64,000 nucleotides of DNA from Halichondria panicea (taxonomy: Eukaryota > Porifera > Demospongiae > Suberitida > Halichondriidae), in assembly GCF_963675165.1 (NCBI RefSeq), contig NC_087383.1, positions 4,680,979 to 4,744,978 on the forward strand, read 5' to 3'. Made by a program: the position numbers and the translations under genes. The notes beneath the pieces were generated by a model, which worked only from the letters and a program-made list of their open reading frames with translations, searched no databases and was not told the origin of the DNA. How positions within the stretch are numbered: position 1 is the stretch's first letter; each line of letters opens with the position of its first letter. Positions 21,601-34,200 of the stretch are shown in pieces.

Positions 21601-22239
21601 CTGCAAGCATGCTAGGGTAAGCTGCTGTTTCCAGTGGAACGCTTTACCCTCAAACATTGTAAGCTGCACTACCTTAATCTCATTTAAGTCAGCACTTAGT
21701 CTCGATCCCAGGCCGCATTTGTATCTCAAGGATTCCACATTTGTTGACTACTACCGGTAAGTCGATCACACGTACGCACGTACGCACGTACGCACGCACA
21801 CACGCACACACACACACACACTGCGAACCTCGGAGCTGAGAAGGGACGGGGTTATACATCTCTATGTACCCTGTCAGGCCGGTGAAGGAGGCTAGTCAGC
21901 ACTTAGACGTCATCTTATATTTCTGTGTCTTTTTCGGGAGCACCTTGTAAAGCAATTTGGATATAATCTGATGAGGAGCAGCGGCTGATTCATGAGACGA
22001 CCAATGCGCGGGGCCTGCGCACCCACCTCGAGAGGCTGTAAAGCAGAGCTGTAACAGAGCAGCGGCTGATTCATGAGGCTACCAATGGCAATGCGCGGGG
22101 CCTGCGCACGCACAACGCTCTTGCTCCTCAGCCTCAGATATTCATGTAAATGATCTAATTATCTTTCTAACATACATAGCAGGCGCTAGGCTGCTTGTGT
22201 ATGGTCAATGCTATATAGTGTGAGATCAATAACAGAAAT
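18628..22239. other. Intergenic region between copies A and B
   Basis: Contains the copy A 3' region (to about 19245), an A-specific insertion (about 19245-20032, starting AACCCGAGGCGCGTGGGCGG), then a block (about 20074-21240) that recurs after copy D at 62823-64000. A CA/CG-rich tract lies at 21775-21821. The B 5' flank follows. I found no supportable gene; a 136-codon minus-strand frame at 20458-20868 has no recognisable domain. Confidence 0.6.
22008..22134 (+). promoter_or_regulatory. Duplicated 5' flank block with CCAAT and GC-rich motif, copy B
   Basis: AGCAGCGGCTGATTCATGAG, then ACCAATG, then GCGCGGGGCCTGCGC appears twice in tandem (about 21974-22024 and 22058-22112), 100-250 nt upstream of the start codon. 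CCAAT beside a GC-rich palindrome is promoter-like. C and D keep the double block; A has only the GC-rich part. Inferred from position and conservation. Confidence 0.4.
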
Positions 22240-25200
22240 ATGCAATCCTCTACACTGTACGTGCTTGTTGCTGCGGTAAGTTGTGTCTAGATACAAACTT
22301 ATATTGATAATATCACATCTTGATCTAGATTTAGGTCTAGGTACGTCTACTTGAATACCTCCTGCATGTCTCGAATTAGCTTATTAGGCACTAATATAGA
22401 TCTAGTCGTGTAAGGAATTGTAACAGTCAGCACAGTGCTTCTCTTACAGCTGGTGATAGTGGGACAGCATGCTGCTCAGGGTCAAGATGAAGTGGTGAGT
22501 GCTTTGATATAATGTACTGGTAGCCATAATTAATTATGCCTGGTGCGGCGACGAGGGATACGGATTAAAAGCTGACTGTGTAAGTATGGGGTGCTGTTTG
22601 TCTCAAAACTAATAAAGAGTCGATGTTTTACCTACCAGATCAATGTTTAGAGACAAATCTATGCTTAACAGATGGATGTTTAGCAACCAGATATTTGCAT
22701 ACCAGATCGATGTTTAGCAACCAGATCGATGTTTAGAGACCAGATCGATGTTTAGCAACCAGATCGATGTTTACCTACCAGATCGATGTTTAGAGACCAG
22801 ATCGATGTTTAGCAACCAGATTGATGTTTAGAGACCAGATCGATGTTTAGCAACCAGATCGATGTTTAGCAAAGCTACCAGATCGCACAAAGTGCAGCTA
22901 TGGTTTCTTGTGATACTTAATTATGCCTCGGTGCGCATGCGCAAGCGAGGTATACGGTAGTGTATTTGTGTGTGTGTGTGTCTCTGTGTGTGTGTGTGTC
23001 TGTGTGTGTGTAGACTGCGTAAGAGTTTCTATAGGCTTCTAGTCATGTTCACTTGGATTTTAATTCGTGGATTTGCAAAATAATGCTTTGTTCTCGAGTT
23101 ATGCCTAGTTTTGCTTACTTGGAATGCCATTGCAGCCTTTTCAGAAGAGCACGTAGTCAAACTTGTTTACCAAGTGATGCTACTCTACTTAGTAGTTAGC
23201 TCTGCACTAGAACGCTAGGTATTGGTAATGTATAAAAAGCTATTAAAGTCTATTTGCGTTGAGTTCGACCCCGGAAGTTATGTGGTCAATTATGGCTTCA
23301 TTTATGCTTTATGTGGTGGACAAGTATGCTTGGGACTTACATAGAAAATGCTAACTTTTAGCTGGTTGGAGCTTATCAGCTCTACAGCATATAGATAGAA
23401 GTGCTTTTTAACAAGGAATCCAATGGTATATGAAACTTTGAATTTCAGTAAAGTATGACAAAGTTATGACAACTTTATGAAGGTCAAACTCAACACAAAT
23501 AGACTTTTATTATGTTATGTAGCTTTGGCACCTCCATCGAGGCATCAGCACCCACAGTGCTTTCATTTTTGAAGTTATAATTTATTGTTTCGGTTTGAGT
23601 GTTTATGCAGCTTTTGTTCTGACAAGGAAGGTTTGCCCTGGATTATTTTCCAGAACAAATTGTTGCTTAGCCCTTGGCCATTGTCTGTGAGACACACTTT
23701 TCTGCTTTGCAACTCTAATGTAGGAGATGTTGGCCCGAATATTGGTTGGTGATTCTTATACGATTAGGTTTATTAAGAGTATAATTACTGAATCGAAGCT
23801 ATGCACAATTGATCTACAGTAGACTCTCGTTAATCCGGTCACCCTTGGCCGGAATAGCAAGGTGGCTGCAGCTCAGGAAATAGCCGCGGCTTAAAACGAC
23901 CTTACCTCGAATCTAATGATTACTTTTGCGGTTCTTGTCTCGAGGATAATGTAGGATAATGAATCATTTTGTTCTCTATTTAAGTGTAATTCAATTTTAT
24001 TTGCTAAACCACACCCAAAACGTCATATCCGGCCGTAATACACGTATAAAATTACATTGAAAACCCTGTTTGGGACAGCCAGTACTGGCCGGTAACCGGA
24101 ATAGCGAGTGGCCGTACTTCAGGGTGAGTTTTGTGCAGTAAACATTATAGCTAGCATTCCGTGCCAAGCCAAATGGCCGGTATATCGAGGTGGCCGTACT
24201 TCAGGGAGCCGGAATAGCGAGAGTCTACTGTATTGTAGCGTACTGGATTATTACTTTACGTTCTTATGCTAAGCGCCAAACTGGAATTACTTTGTTGCGC
24301 CGCTGAAAAATCATTTAATTTTTGGAGCGGCAGTATGTAAAATTAACCCGCGGTGCCACCGGAGTCTGTTTGTCTGTCTGTCTGTCAGTCTGTCATTTTG
24401 TGTATTCTGAGTCTGCTCACCTCGTTGAGAAAGCACTGTGTTTGTATCATGGATAGCCTCAACACAACAAGGTAGATGTTTAAATTTGGCAAATTTTGAT
24501 GAAGCTTCGTTGTCGAATAAAAGCGAGAAAAAAAGCTAAAACCTAAGAAAAGATCAAACCTGCACGTTAGCCTAGATGTACATGCAGCTTTGACTCGAGA
24601 ATGTGCAGGTTTGATCTTTTCTTAGCCTCTTCTCGCTTCATCAAAATCTGTCAAACTTAAACTTCTACCTTGTTGTGTTGAGGCTATCCAGTGGCAGCTA
24701 GCTGCCACGAACAGTCAACCTAGCTAGCCTAGGCTAACCTGAACACTCCTTTGGCAGTTGATACATCAAAACAACAGGTACGTACAATCATTGAATCAAA
24801 TTACAATAGCTACAAAAACTGATAAATAGCTAGCTGGTGTCATTAAGCCTTCTAAAGTTAACTTCAAAAGGGGGGGTCAAGGGACCCCATGGACTCTCCT
24901 CTGGATCCTCCACTGGATAGCCTCAACACAACAAGGTAGAAGTTTAAGTTTGACAGATTTTGATGAAGCGAGAAGATGCTAAGAAAAGATCAAACCTACA
25001 CGTTAGCTTAGATGTACACACGCCAGGGGCGTAGCCAGGATTTTGGGGAAGGGGGTGCTTTCATAAATAAAAGAGGCCACGAAGCGCCGAAATGTTGTTG
25101 ACCAGAAACCACACCTCTTATTAGTGGCGTCATCGGCACAGTTGGGCGTGGCCTAGCAGGAGTGAGAAGCCTACATACATACATACTTAAAAGCCTCCTA

Positions 25201-28200
25201 GATCCTTTGCAGGCTCCTTTGTCCATCTCAATTGATAATCTCAGGATAATATTATTGCATAAAACTTTTACAAAGAAACAAGGGGCTGCAGGAAGTATTG
25301 GCAAGTCTCTCGAGGCCCTTGGATGTCTGATGATGAGTGCAGTCCTCTATGCACTATACAAGGCAGCTAGCTAGCTCAGTCATAGATAAATGATGAACGT
25401 TAATTATTATATTGAGCTCCACCCATGCATGCAGGAAATGAATAGCTGAACCCTATGTGACCTTCCATGCATTATCAATTATCTTTCGTAACGTGAGTCC
25501 AGCACAATAGTCCAAGCTGCTACTAACTAAAAACTACTCTCTTAGGTGAATAGCTAGAATAGCTAGTTCAGTATGCAGCAAACAATCTAAATCTGGAGTG
25601 CTGAGCTCAACTGGATCTTCAAGTATTATTAAAGCTTTAATTTACATGTAGAGTCAGGCAGGGGGGGTGCTCAAGCACCCAAAGCACCTCCCCTGCCTAC
25701 GTAGCCTCCTTCACAGGCCTTTGAAAGAAGGCCTGCTATCGACTGCTTGCGCATGCGCCAAATTATTGGATTTTTTTCCCGTAAATATTTCTATAATACT
25801 ATAATATTGGATTTTTTACCCGTAAATATTCCTATAATACTGGATACATCAGAGAAAATATTCTAAAAGTCATACACAGAGCTATATAGCTAGCTAGCTA
25901 GAAACAGAGCTGTGTAGGTTTGTTGTACTGCTATTTTCTTCTGATAGAATCAGTAGCAGTAGTATAGTAGACTTTCACCAAAGTTAGTGTTAAATGGGCG
26001 TGGCCTGTCCATATAGGCTCTTATCAGCCGTCACTCCTTTCAGACGATCGTTATCCACACTGTTGCAGGCTGTGAGTCTTTTGTTAACATAGCAGGCTAA
26101 GGGTAGCTATCACAGAATGCTATCTGATGGGCTAGAAACCTTCAATCGAACTTTCTATCTACTTCCTTCAATCCACTTCCTTTCGTTGTGATGTCATAGT
26201 TTTACTGAGCATAAACGATGTTATCCAAAGCCCCCAAATACCGGGGGGATATTAGCGCATGCGCAAGCAGTCGATACCAGGCCCACTTCCCTAGCGGGAA
26301 GTGCGGCCTGGGATCGAGGCTACTGCCTACGCCCCTGCACGCAGCTTTGATTCGAGGTTGTATAGACTTCACTAAACCCTAAATAACGCTGCTGATTTAC
26401 TGCTATTGGATCTATTGAGCAAGGAATTGTTGTGTTTAATGGCTATATAGATCTACCCGTATAGAGAGGCTGTAGTATGCTTTGTTAAGATTATTTGGAA
26501 TAAACACTATTTGACAACTAGTGTTCAAGCTGGCGCTGTGCTAATGCCTCTCGCCATGTTTTGCTTTCGCTCAAAAGTATTAGAGTGTTATCTATAATGA
26601 ATTTTATATTAAAGTTAGCTTATCTATATAAAGTCACTGAGAAGAAAATACTTATTTACATGTATCTATTGTTGTTATTTATTGTATTATGTGGCTTACC
26701 AGGACCTCAAGAAAGAAGAAAATTGATTCTTCCAGGATCTGTAGTTCAGTGTATATAATATCTAAGAAGAAAAGACCTGTGTAGTCTACATGCATATAAT
26801 TGTTATCTATATTGTTATATGGTAGTGTTTTGTGGCTTACCAGGCCCTCAAGACAAAGATGATTCTGCCAGGAGGATCTGGATCTGGATCTTGGATATTA
26901 TTTTCTCATGCACACGGGGGAATGAGCAAGCATGCGCATTACATCCACAGGAATAATTAAAGGGTGTGTCCAAAGATATCAATTTCACAAATGGCTACTG
27001 CTAGCTAGCTGTTTTAACAGATATTTTCACGTAGCTAACAAAAAGCTAGCGCTTTAGTGCAAGGCTAACTCATATGTTGAATAGAAAGTTTGTGCGGACA
27101 GATGATGCTATGAAAGATTCTGAAGAGACTGCAACAGCCTTCAATGTGAGTCAAACTAGCCATAACTCGAGAAAGAAGCTTTAGTTTGCTAATCCACGAA
27201 TCAAAATCCAAGAGAAGGTGGCTAGAAGCCTATAGAAGCTGTTAGTTTTCGTCGCATTGCAACCGTTGAGCAGTTATAGCTGGAATACACACACAGACAG
27301 ACAGACAGACAGACAGACACACACAGTCAGCTTTACCGTATCCCTCGTGCGGCTACGCCTCGAGGCATAATGATGTACTAGAGAGACATTTGATACAGTG
27401 TCTCTCTACTAGAGGTTCCACTACATGTAGCTGTACTGTAAGTTGTATACGAAATAGATTGTTGCAATGAGTCAGTCATGCGTAACTGTAATTTTATCCG
27501 TTCTCCTCCTGCATGTCCTACGAAGGAACACATGGTGGCCAATTCGAAGAGGTCATAATTCATTGTATGCGGATGCTTATAAGTCTACTTTAGAAATTTT
27601 AGCTCGTGCAGTGGTAAAGTTGATGAAATTACGTACAGCCATCTGGTTTTCTTTTTGTGCTACTGAATGACTTTTATAATTCCATAGGTATTTCAAACCA
27701 TCAGTCTCAGCGCTAGTAGGGGGCCATCTGACGTATTTGCCCAATTATCGATCAACGGAGTACCAAGTTTCTTCATCAATCGTCCAACAACAACACAACT
27801 CGATATCCCCGAAGGATCGAGTATATTTTACAATGGAAATAGTTTGGCCATAACTGGTGCCGATCCAATTGTGCTGACAGCAAGTAGATTTCAGTATTTG
27901 TATCAAGATCCTGGGAGTTTCAGATTTCGAGATGTCACTGGACCAATCCCGGGTGCCGGTGGACAACCTGGACCTGGAACTTTGTACTATGATGGAGATA
28001 CAGCACTTTTTACAAATTCAGATATATTTATTGGTACTTATGAAGGTCTTGCAGCTCAATTTCCTGTCCCACCTTCACAAGTGACAATCAGTACTCCACG
28101 AGTAAACAATGAACTAGCCCTCAACCTCCAATCCAGTCCTTCTGATCCTGTTACTGATGGAAATGTCATTGAGCTCACAGGATCAGATGCGTTCATCCTA

Positions 28201-31200
28201 GGATCAGGTGAATCATTGACGTATGTATCAAACAGTCTACGATATCGAAGAGGATCTGTAACTCAAGAGGTTTTTAATCCTATCACCAATTTTTATGTTC
28301 TTGAGGATATCACTGAGAATGGACAGCAAGGCAGAACCCTGAGGCGGTTTACTGGCGGCTCAAGCGAGGTTATCACAGGGCCTGGACTTCTTAAGGTGGG
28401 AACTTCTCCTAATGACGGTTCGAGGGTCGCTTTTTTCAGTCCATCTACTAGTGTCAATCAAGAAATAGATAGTGGCATTATTGATGGACAGCTTTCGTTT
28501 GATGCAGTCCAAAACAGTGCTCAAATCTCGGATATTTTTACAAATCCAGGGACTCCTGCACGTCTGATCGACTTGGGTGGTACATCAAGAACCTTTAAAT
28601 ACCCTACAGCAAGCAGAGTTACCTTTGATGATACCTCTGGTAGAAGAGAGATTCGTGTTTTCGATAGGTTTAACCAACAGCTTGGCTCTTTTTTCGATTC
28701 TGACTTGAGTTCCTTCCTCAACCACCAAGTCCAAACAACTAGTTCTGGAACTGCATCTTTTGATATTCCTGATGGAGGTGTGACACTTATTAGCAATTCT
28801 AATGATGGGCAAGCATTTATCTACCCGTGTAGAAAAACACTCCTGACTGGTCGCATCAATGAAGCCCGCAGTTCAATTACTATTACCCCGAATCCTTTCC
28901 CAACTTTTAGTATATCATCAAGTGGTGGCTCTTCCGTCTTGTCAATCAATGGTGATGAAACGGTCACAATAACAGACAGACAACCAATCATTGTTGGCAG
29001 TGGACAAACTCTAAACTATAATGATGCATCTGTTACAGTGTTTAATAATGGAGCACCAGATACACCTGTTTCTAGTACCCCAATTACCACGAATTCCTTG
29101 ACAACATATGAGACGCCTGGAAACTATTTAAATACATATACCTCTAGTAATCCTCCACCCCAAGATTTTGTTGGACCTGGTGTCGTGTATTTTGACAATC
29201 AAAATCGAGCATTTTTCACTAATGAAGTACAAGTGACAAATCTTATCTCTGGTTTCCTTGACAGCCGCCCCCCCGTGAGAATTACAACCACTACTCGTAC
29301 TGAAGGCGGCAGACGCTTTGTTGACATTGTGAATCCAGACGGTGTGCGTCTAGTTGAGGGGAGCACATCAACCATTACCAATGTGGGATCAACCTTTACC
29401 AATGTGGGATCAACCATTACCAATGGGGGATCACAGCAAGGCCTTATCTACACAGGGAACACCGTCCGTTCTGTCAATGGGTTTTCCGTTCCTTCATCAT
29501 TTACTATTCGATATGTTGTATCTACCACACCTGGTGTTGACGATACAGTTGAAGTTATAAATCCTGATGGAGATGTTTATTTCACCACAACTGCTTCCAG
29601 TAGCTTTAGGTATCGACAAGGAGGAGTGCTTCAACCTACACCTACAACTACTACCTCGTATTCTGGAGGTGGTGTTCTCTACCTCAATCCGAACACCGGT
29701 GCTGTGGTTTACAATGACGATACTACAACTTCAACAGGTTTGGTTACGGATCTGATAACTTCAGGAATTGTTTTCGATACAAACACCAGGAATATCACCA
29801 CGTTGAATTTCTTCGATGGTCGTACAATTACACGGTACGATGGAAGCTCTACAAGCTTCTTATCTGGTCCTAGTACAATTTTCACATCCGGTAATGAAGG
29901 ATTTTACTCCACAGACAGCACGACCACCACCAGAGTAGTTACAGAAATAACAAACAATATACCGGTTGAAGTAGGTGTGGACCAAACAACAGGAGAAGTA
30001 ACAGTATTTTATCCTGGAACACAAACTACGATTTTCAATTTCACCACCGGTTCAGAGCGCACTACTGTAAGCACTGGAACAACGATAACATACACCAATG
30101 GTATCCTAATACTACCCGGCCGCAACATTACAACTGATAGCTTCACCTACTTCAACGGTATTAGCACGCAAGTATTTACCTCGGGAGATACTGTGACTTT
30201 TTCTGGACCAGGCCAAGTGATAGTTAACGAACAAACCACTGAAACAATTTTCATTGATAACCAGAATACGATCAATCGAATAAATAATGCCCTTGACAAT
30301 GTTCCTGTGGTTCCACCAGTTCTAGTTCGACCCACAACCACTTCATTCATCTCTAAAGTCGCGGACGTCTTCCCACTCTTTGGACAGGTATAATTATATA
30401 AATATGAGATTATAGAACGTCTCACATTTATGTTTTTATTATTCAGAGAGTCACAGTGTATCAATCAGCTAATGTGAATCTACGCTGTGTGATTCTTCAA
30501 AGTGTTCCAACATCATCTTTCATGTTCTTCAGAGATGGAGTTGCATTGGACGGCTCAGAGATAGGTTCTACCATTACCATGGTGAGTAGCCCTGTGTAAC
30601 TGTATTTATTATCCTTTTTACAATCGTGTGGTAAATTATATATTGCCCCGCACCTAACCATCTGCCAAATTAATTCGCATTTGAGGGGTTACATTACGGA
30701 AACATTGATTTGGGCGTGCATAGTGTGCCACCCTGTAAGGATTTATGTTTTGCATGCTCATCAAAAATTCAATACACGTATAATAATATTTACAGGTGTC
30801 AGAGAATGAACAAATTCTAACTGTCAACACCTTCAATGTCAGTGCTGCCGGTAGATATGAATGTCGCGTGAGTAATGGTCCTGGACAAGACAGTCTGTTC
30901 GCAGATATTTTCATCAGACCTCCAGGTATATAAAGTTTCTATCTAACAATATGGCTACAAATAGACCAAGATAAATGTGTCTAGTCACTCCTTGAGTATA
31001 GTGTAAGTGCTTGTTCCTTAAAGTTTAATGTATGTAGCAAGCAATAATTAAGTTTGCTGACCACAAAGCAACCTGCCCCATTGATGAACAAATGGTATTT
31101 TCTTTCAGTTGCACCGGTGATTCAAAATAACTTCTTTCCCTCAATTCCGGAGCTTCCTGGACTTACAGTCACTGCTCAGGATATAACACCACAAAATCCA

Positions 31201-34200
31201 GTAATGATCATCATTCGGGACAGAACACCTGGACAAACTCTAGAGCCTAATCCACTGCTTCTCACGAACACCGTCAACATTGCTTGCAAAGATGATGTGG
31301 GTCTTCCAAGACCTACAATCATGTGGACTGCAACGGACTCTAATGGAGTTGACATTCCGATCAATATGTCTAACATATTCGTGCCACGTGCGGGACGCAG
31401 TATCTACACAGTCAACACTGACCCTGACAACACTCTGTCCATCACCTACGAGTGCACAGCAAGTAATGAGGCTGGTGAGGCTACTGGACTGGTGACCATT
31501 ACACCAAGATGTGAGTAACGGACTAAGTGAATTTGTGTATGACTGTGGACTTATGAGCATTTTAGGCTTCTCCATTTCTAAATACAAAATTTAGAGGCAC
31601 TCTAGATTGCTGGCTGGCTTTTTAAATGGTCAGTTTCCTGAATTTCGTGTAAAGCAATGATTATATGCACTCATGCAGCATACGTTTGTGAGGGTAATGT
31701 CTTTGGACCCTGCTCTGTTACTTGCGGCTTTGGTAAGTTACTCTTATTCCCTCATCTGTAACTACTCCCACTCTGTACATTTTGTTGATGGTGGCGTATG
31801 CCTGGCCATAGCGTATCCTGTGCTGTAAGAAACTTCCATTGATTTGTAATTGTACCTGGGCAATGTTCTGCTCTATACAGGTATTCAGAGTTCTGCTCCA
31901 ATTAACTGTCAAGTCAGGACCAATGAAAATATTGCGTCCATTGATGCTGCTGATTTGCCTCAGGGACTATACCCAACGCAATTACAGATTTGTCAAAGCA
32001 GTGTCATGCCTTTCTGGTGAATAACTCAATCTGTTTGCATACAACGCATGCATGCATGCTTAAATATACACATTTTGGCTTTTTAGAAATCTGTATTGGT
32101 ATCACATTGACATTTTGTTTACTTGCATGGCATGCATTTTGAGTTTGGTGTTAATGGTGCCATGTGTGCTCTGTTTCTATAGCCCAGCGATAACCTATGA
32201 ATTTAACACTACCGCCTTCGGAGCTTGTTCACGTACCTGTGGTGGTGGAGTGCAAGAGAGAAATATAACCTGTTTTCGTTTGATTGGTGGAGTGAGAGAT
32301 ATGGCCGTAGATGATATAGATTGTATCGTCTTTGGACTGAAACGGCCTGCTGCTGCACAAGAGTGCTTTCCTCAGAAGTGTCCAAGATGGATGATTCTCA
32401 GCGCCTACTCTCCAGTAGGATATTTAACTCTAATATAACTGCGTAGCTATAATTATGCTTACAAACCATGCTTGCCCGAATAAAAGCAAGACCCTATCAG
32501 TATCTAAATCAAGCTTTGTTGGCTTCATGGATAATAATAGCAGTTCATGCAATTAAGTTGTGCTCTGCATGGAAATATTCTTTATTTTCCTCACTCGCAC
32601 TGCATTACAGAATAATTGTTGTCACTTTGTAGCAAGTTACCCTACAATACAACCAGGTTAATTCAGCCCCAACACATATAATTATGTGTATAGGCCACCT
32701 CCTAATACAGCGTCTTCCCAAGGATGGCGTTAAATAGACAAGTTTCACTGTATAATTTAGTAGTACAACAGCTGCTTACCGACTACACACACACCACACA
32801 TACACACAGTGCTCTAGTACCTGCGCTGGTGGAGTTCGCTCAAGAAATGTGTCCTGTGTGCAATTCATTGCCCAAATTAATGGAACGACGGGAGAGTTTG
32901 TCTGTGATGCTGACGGAAATCCGATTGGAGAGAGTATAGTACTGTCAGATGCAAGCTGCTTTGCTGGTAATATGCCGAGAAGAGTAGACGCCTGCAACAC
33001 TCAGATACCCTGCCCTCGTAGATGGTCCCCTGGGACATTTGCACCTGTAAGTCTGTTATCTTATCTACTTCGTTTTTTGTTACACCATAATTATTCATGT
33101 AGTAACTATAGGGACTAAGTTCATGTAATACATTATTATGTATAGTTTGAAAAGCGTACTGATATTATAATTATGTTGATCGATTTTCTTCCATCCTGCA
33201 GTGTGATGCTAACTTCTGCCAAGAAAGGAGTCTTACGTGTACTGGATTTGATCCCAGTGATCCAGAGGAACAATGGTTGCTTGACGTTTCCGAGTGCGCG
33301 GATCTCCCTCTACTACACACAGTCCGCAGCTGTGGAGGGGGGACTTGTGATGCTGGAATATGGATGACAGAGAATTTGGTACGGTATTGATAGTGGTACG
33401 CAAACAAAATGTGGTATGCCTTTTTATTCTGCTAGTTGTGTAGTTTGTTCTGCAAGTTAATTAATGGGTTGTGTCTCAATAAATCACTTCATGCAAACTA
33501 CAGTAGATTCTCGTTAATCCGGTCACCCTTGGATAGTGCAGCTTGGCCGGAATAGCGAGTTGGCTGTATTTCAGGAAATAGCCACGGCTTAAAAACGACC
33601 TTACCTCGAATCTAATGACTAATTTTGCGGTTCTTGTCTCGGGGATAATGAATCATTTTGCTCTCTATTTAATCTGCCAAACCACACCCAAATCGTTATA
33701 TCCGGCCGCAAAAATTACCTAGTTTGGGGGCAGCCAGCACTGGCGAGTATATTGAATAGCAAGTGGCCGTACTTCAGGGTGAGTTTTGTGCAATAAACAT
33801 CTAGCTAGCAATCCGTGCCAAACCAAATGGCCGGTATATCGAGGTGACTGTATTTCAGAGAGCCGGAACAGCGAGAGTTTGCTGTACGTCTGTTTTAAGT
33901 GCATGCATGTACATTATTATTATGCCTCGGTGTGCATGCGCAAGCGAGGTATGGTAGTGTGTGTGTCTATGTAGACTCCTACAGCTGCTCAATTAATGTA
34001 AGTGCAAGTATTAAAGTTTCTATAGGCTCCTAGACATGCTTTCTTGGATTTGTAAAACAATGCTTTAATCGTTCTCGAGTTATGCTTATAATTATAGCTT
34101 TGCTTTATAATACTTGGAATGTTATTGCAGAAGAGTTCTATAGCAAAACTTGTCCATGGAGTGTTGCTACTCCAAAGTTCTACTGATGCAACAGCCATTA

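Larger units (their letters stand above)
22495..27687 (+). other. Intron 2 of copy B, repeat-filled
   Basis: Holds the GATCGATGTTTAG minisatellite, a GCCTCGGTG-family element (22922-23567), a B-specific pogo-like MITE (23817-24230), an inverted repeat (about 24530-24700), a B-specific 1.3-kb composite element (25024-26337), and a further B-specific insertion (about 26518-27369) that ends in the AGGCATAA element family. No exon supported. Confidence 0.7.

Noticed and set aside
22612-22888. CRISPR-like array
   Set aside because: Units are about 20 bp, contiguous and without unique spacers, in a eukaryotic intron; it is a minisatellite.
26561-26758. 65-codon plus-strand frame with hydrophobic stretch in B intron 2
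   Set aside because: It lies in a B-specific repeat insertion, with no splice context or homologue.
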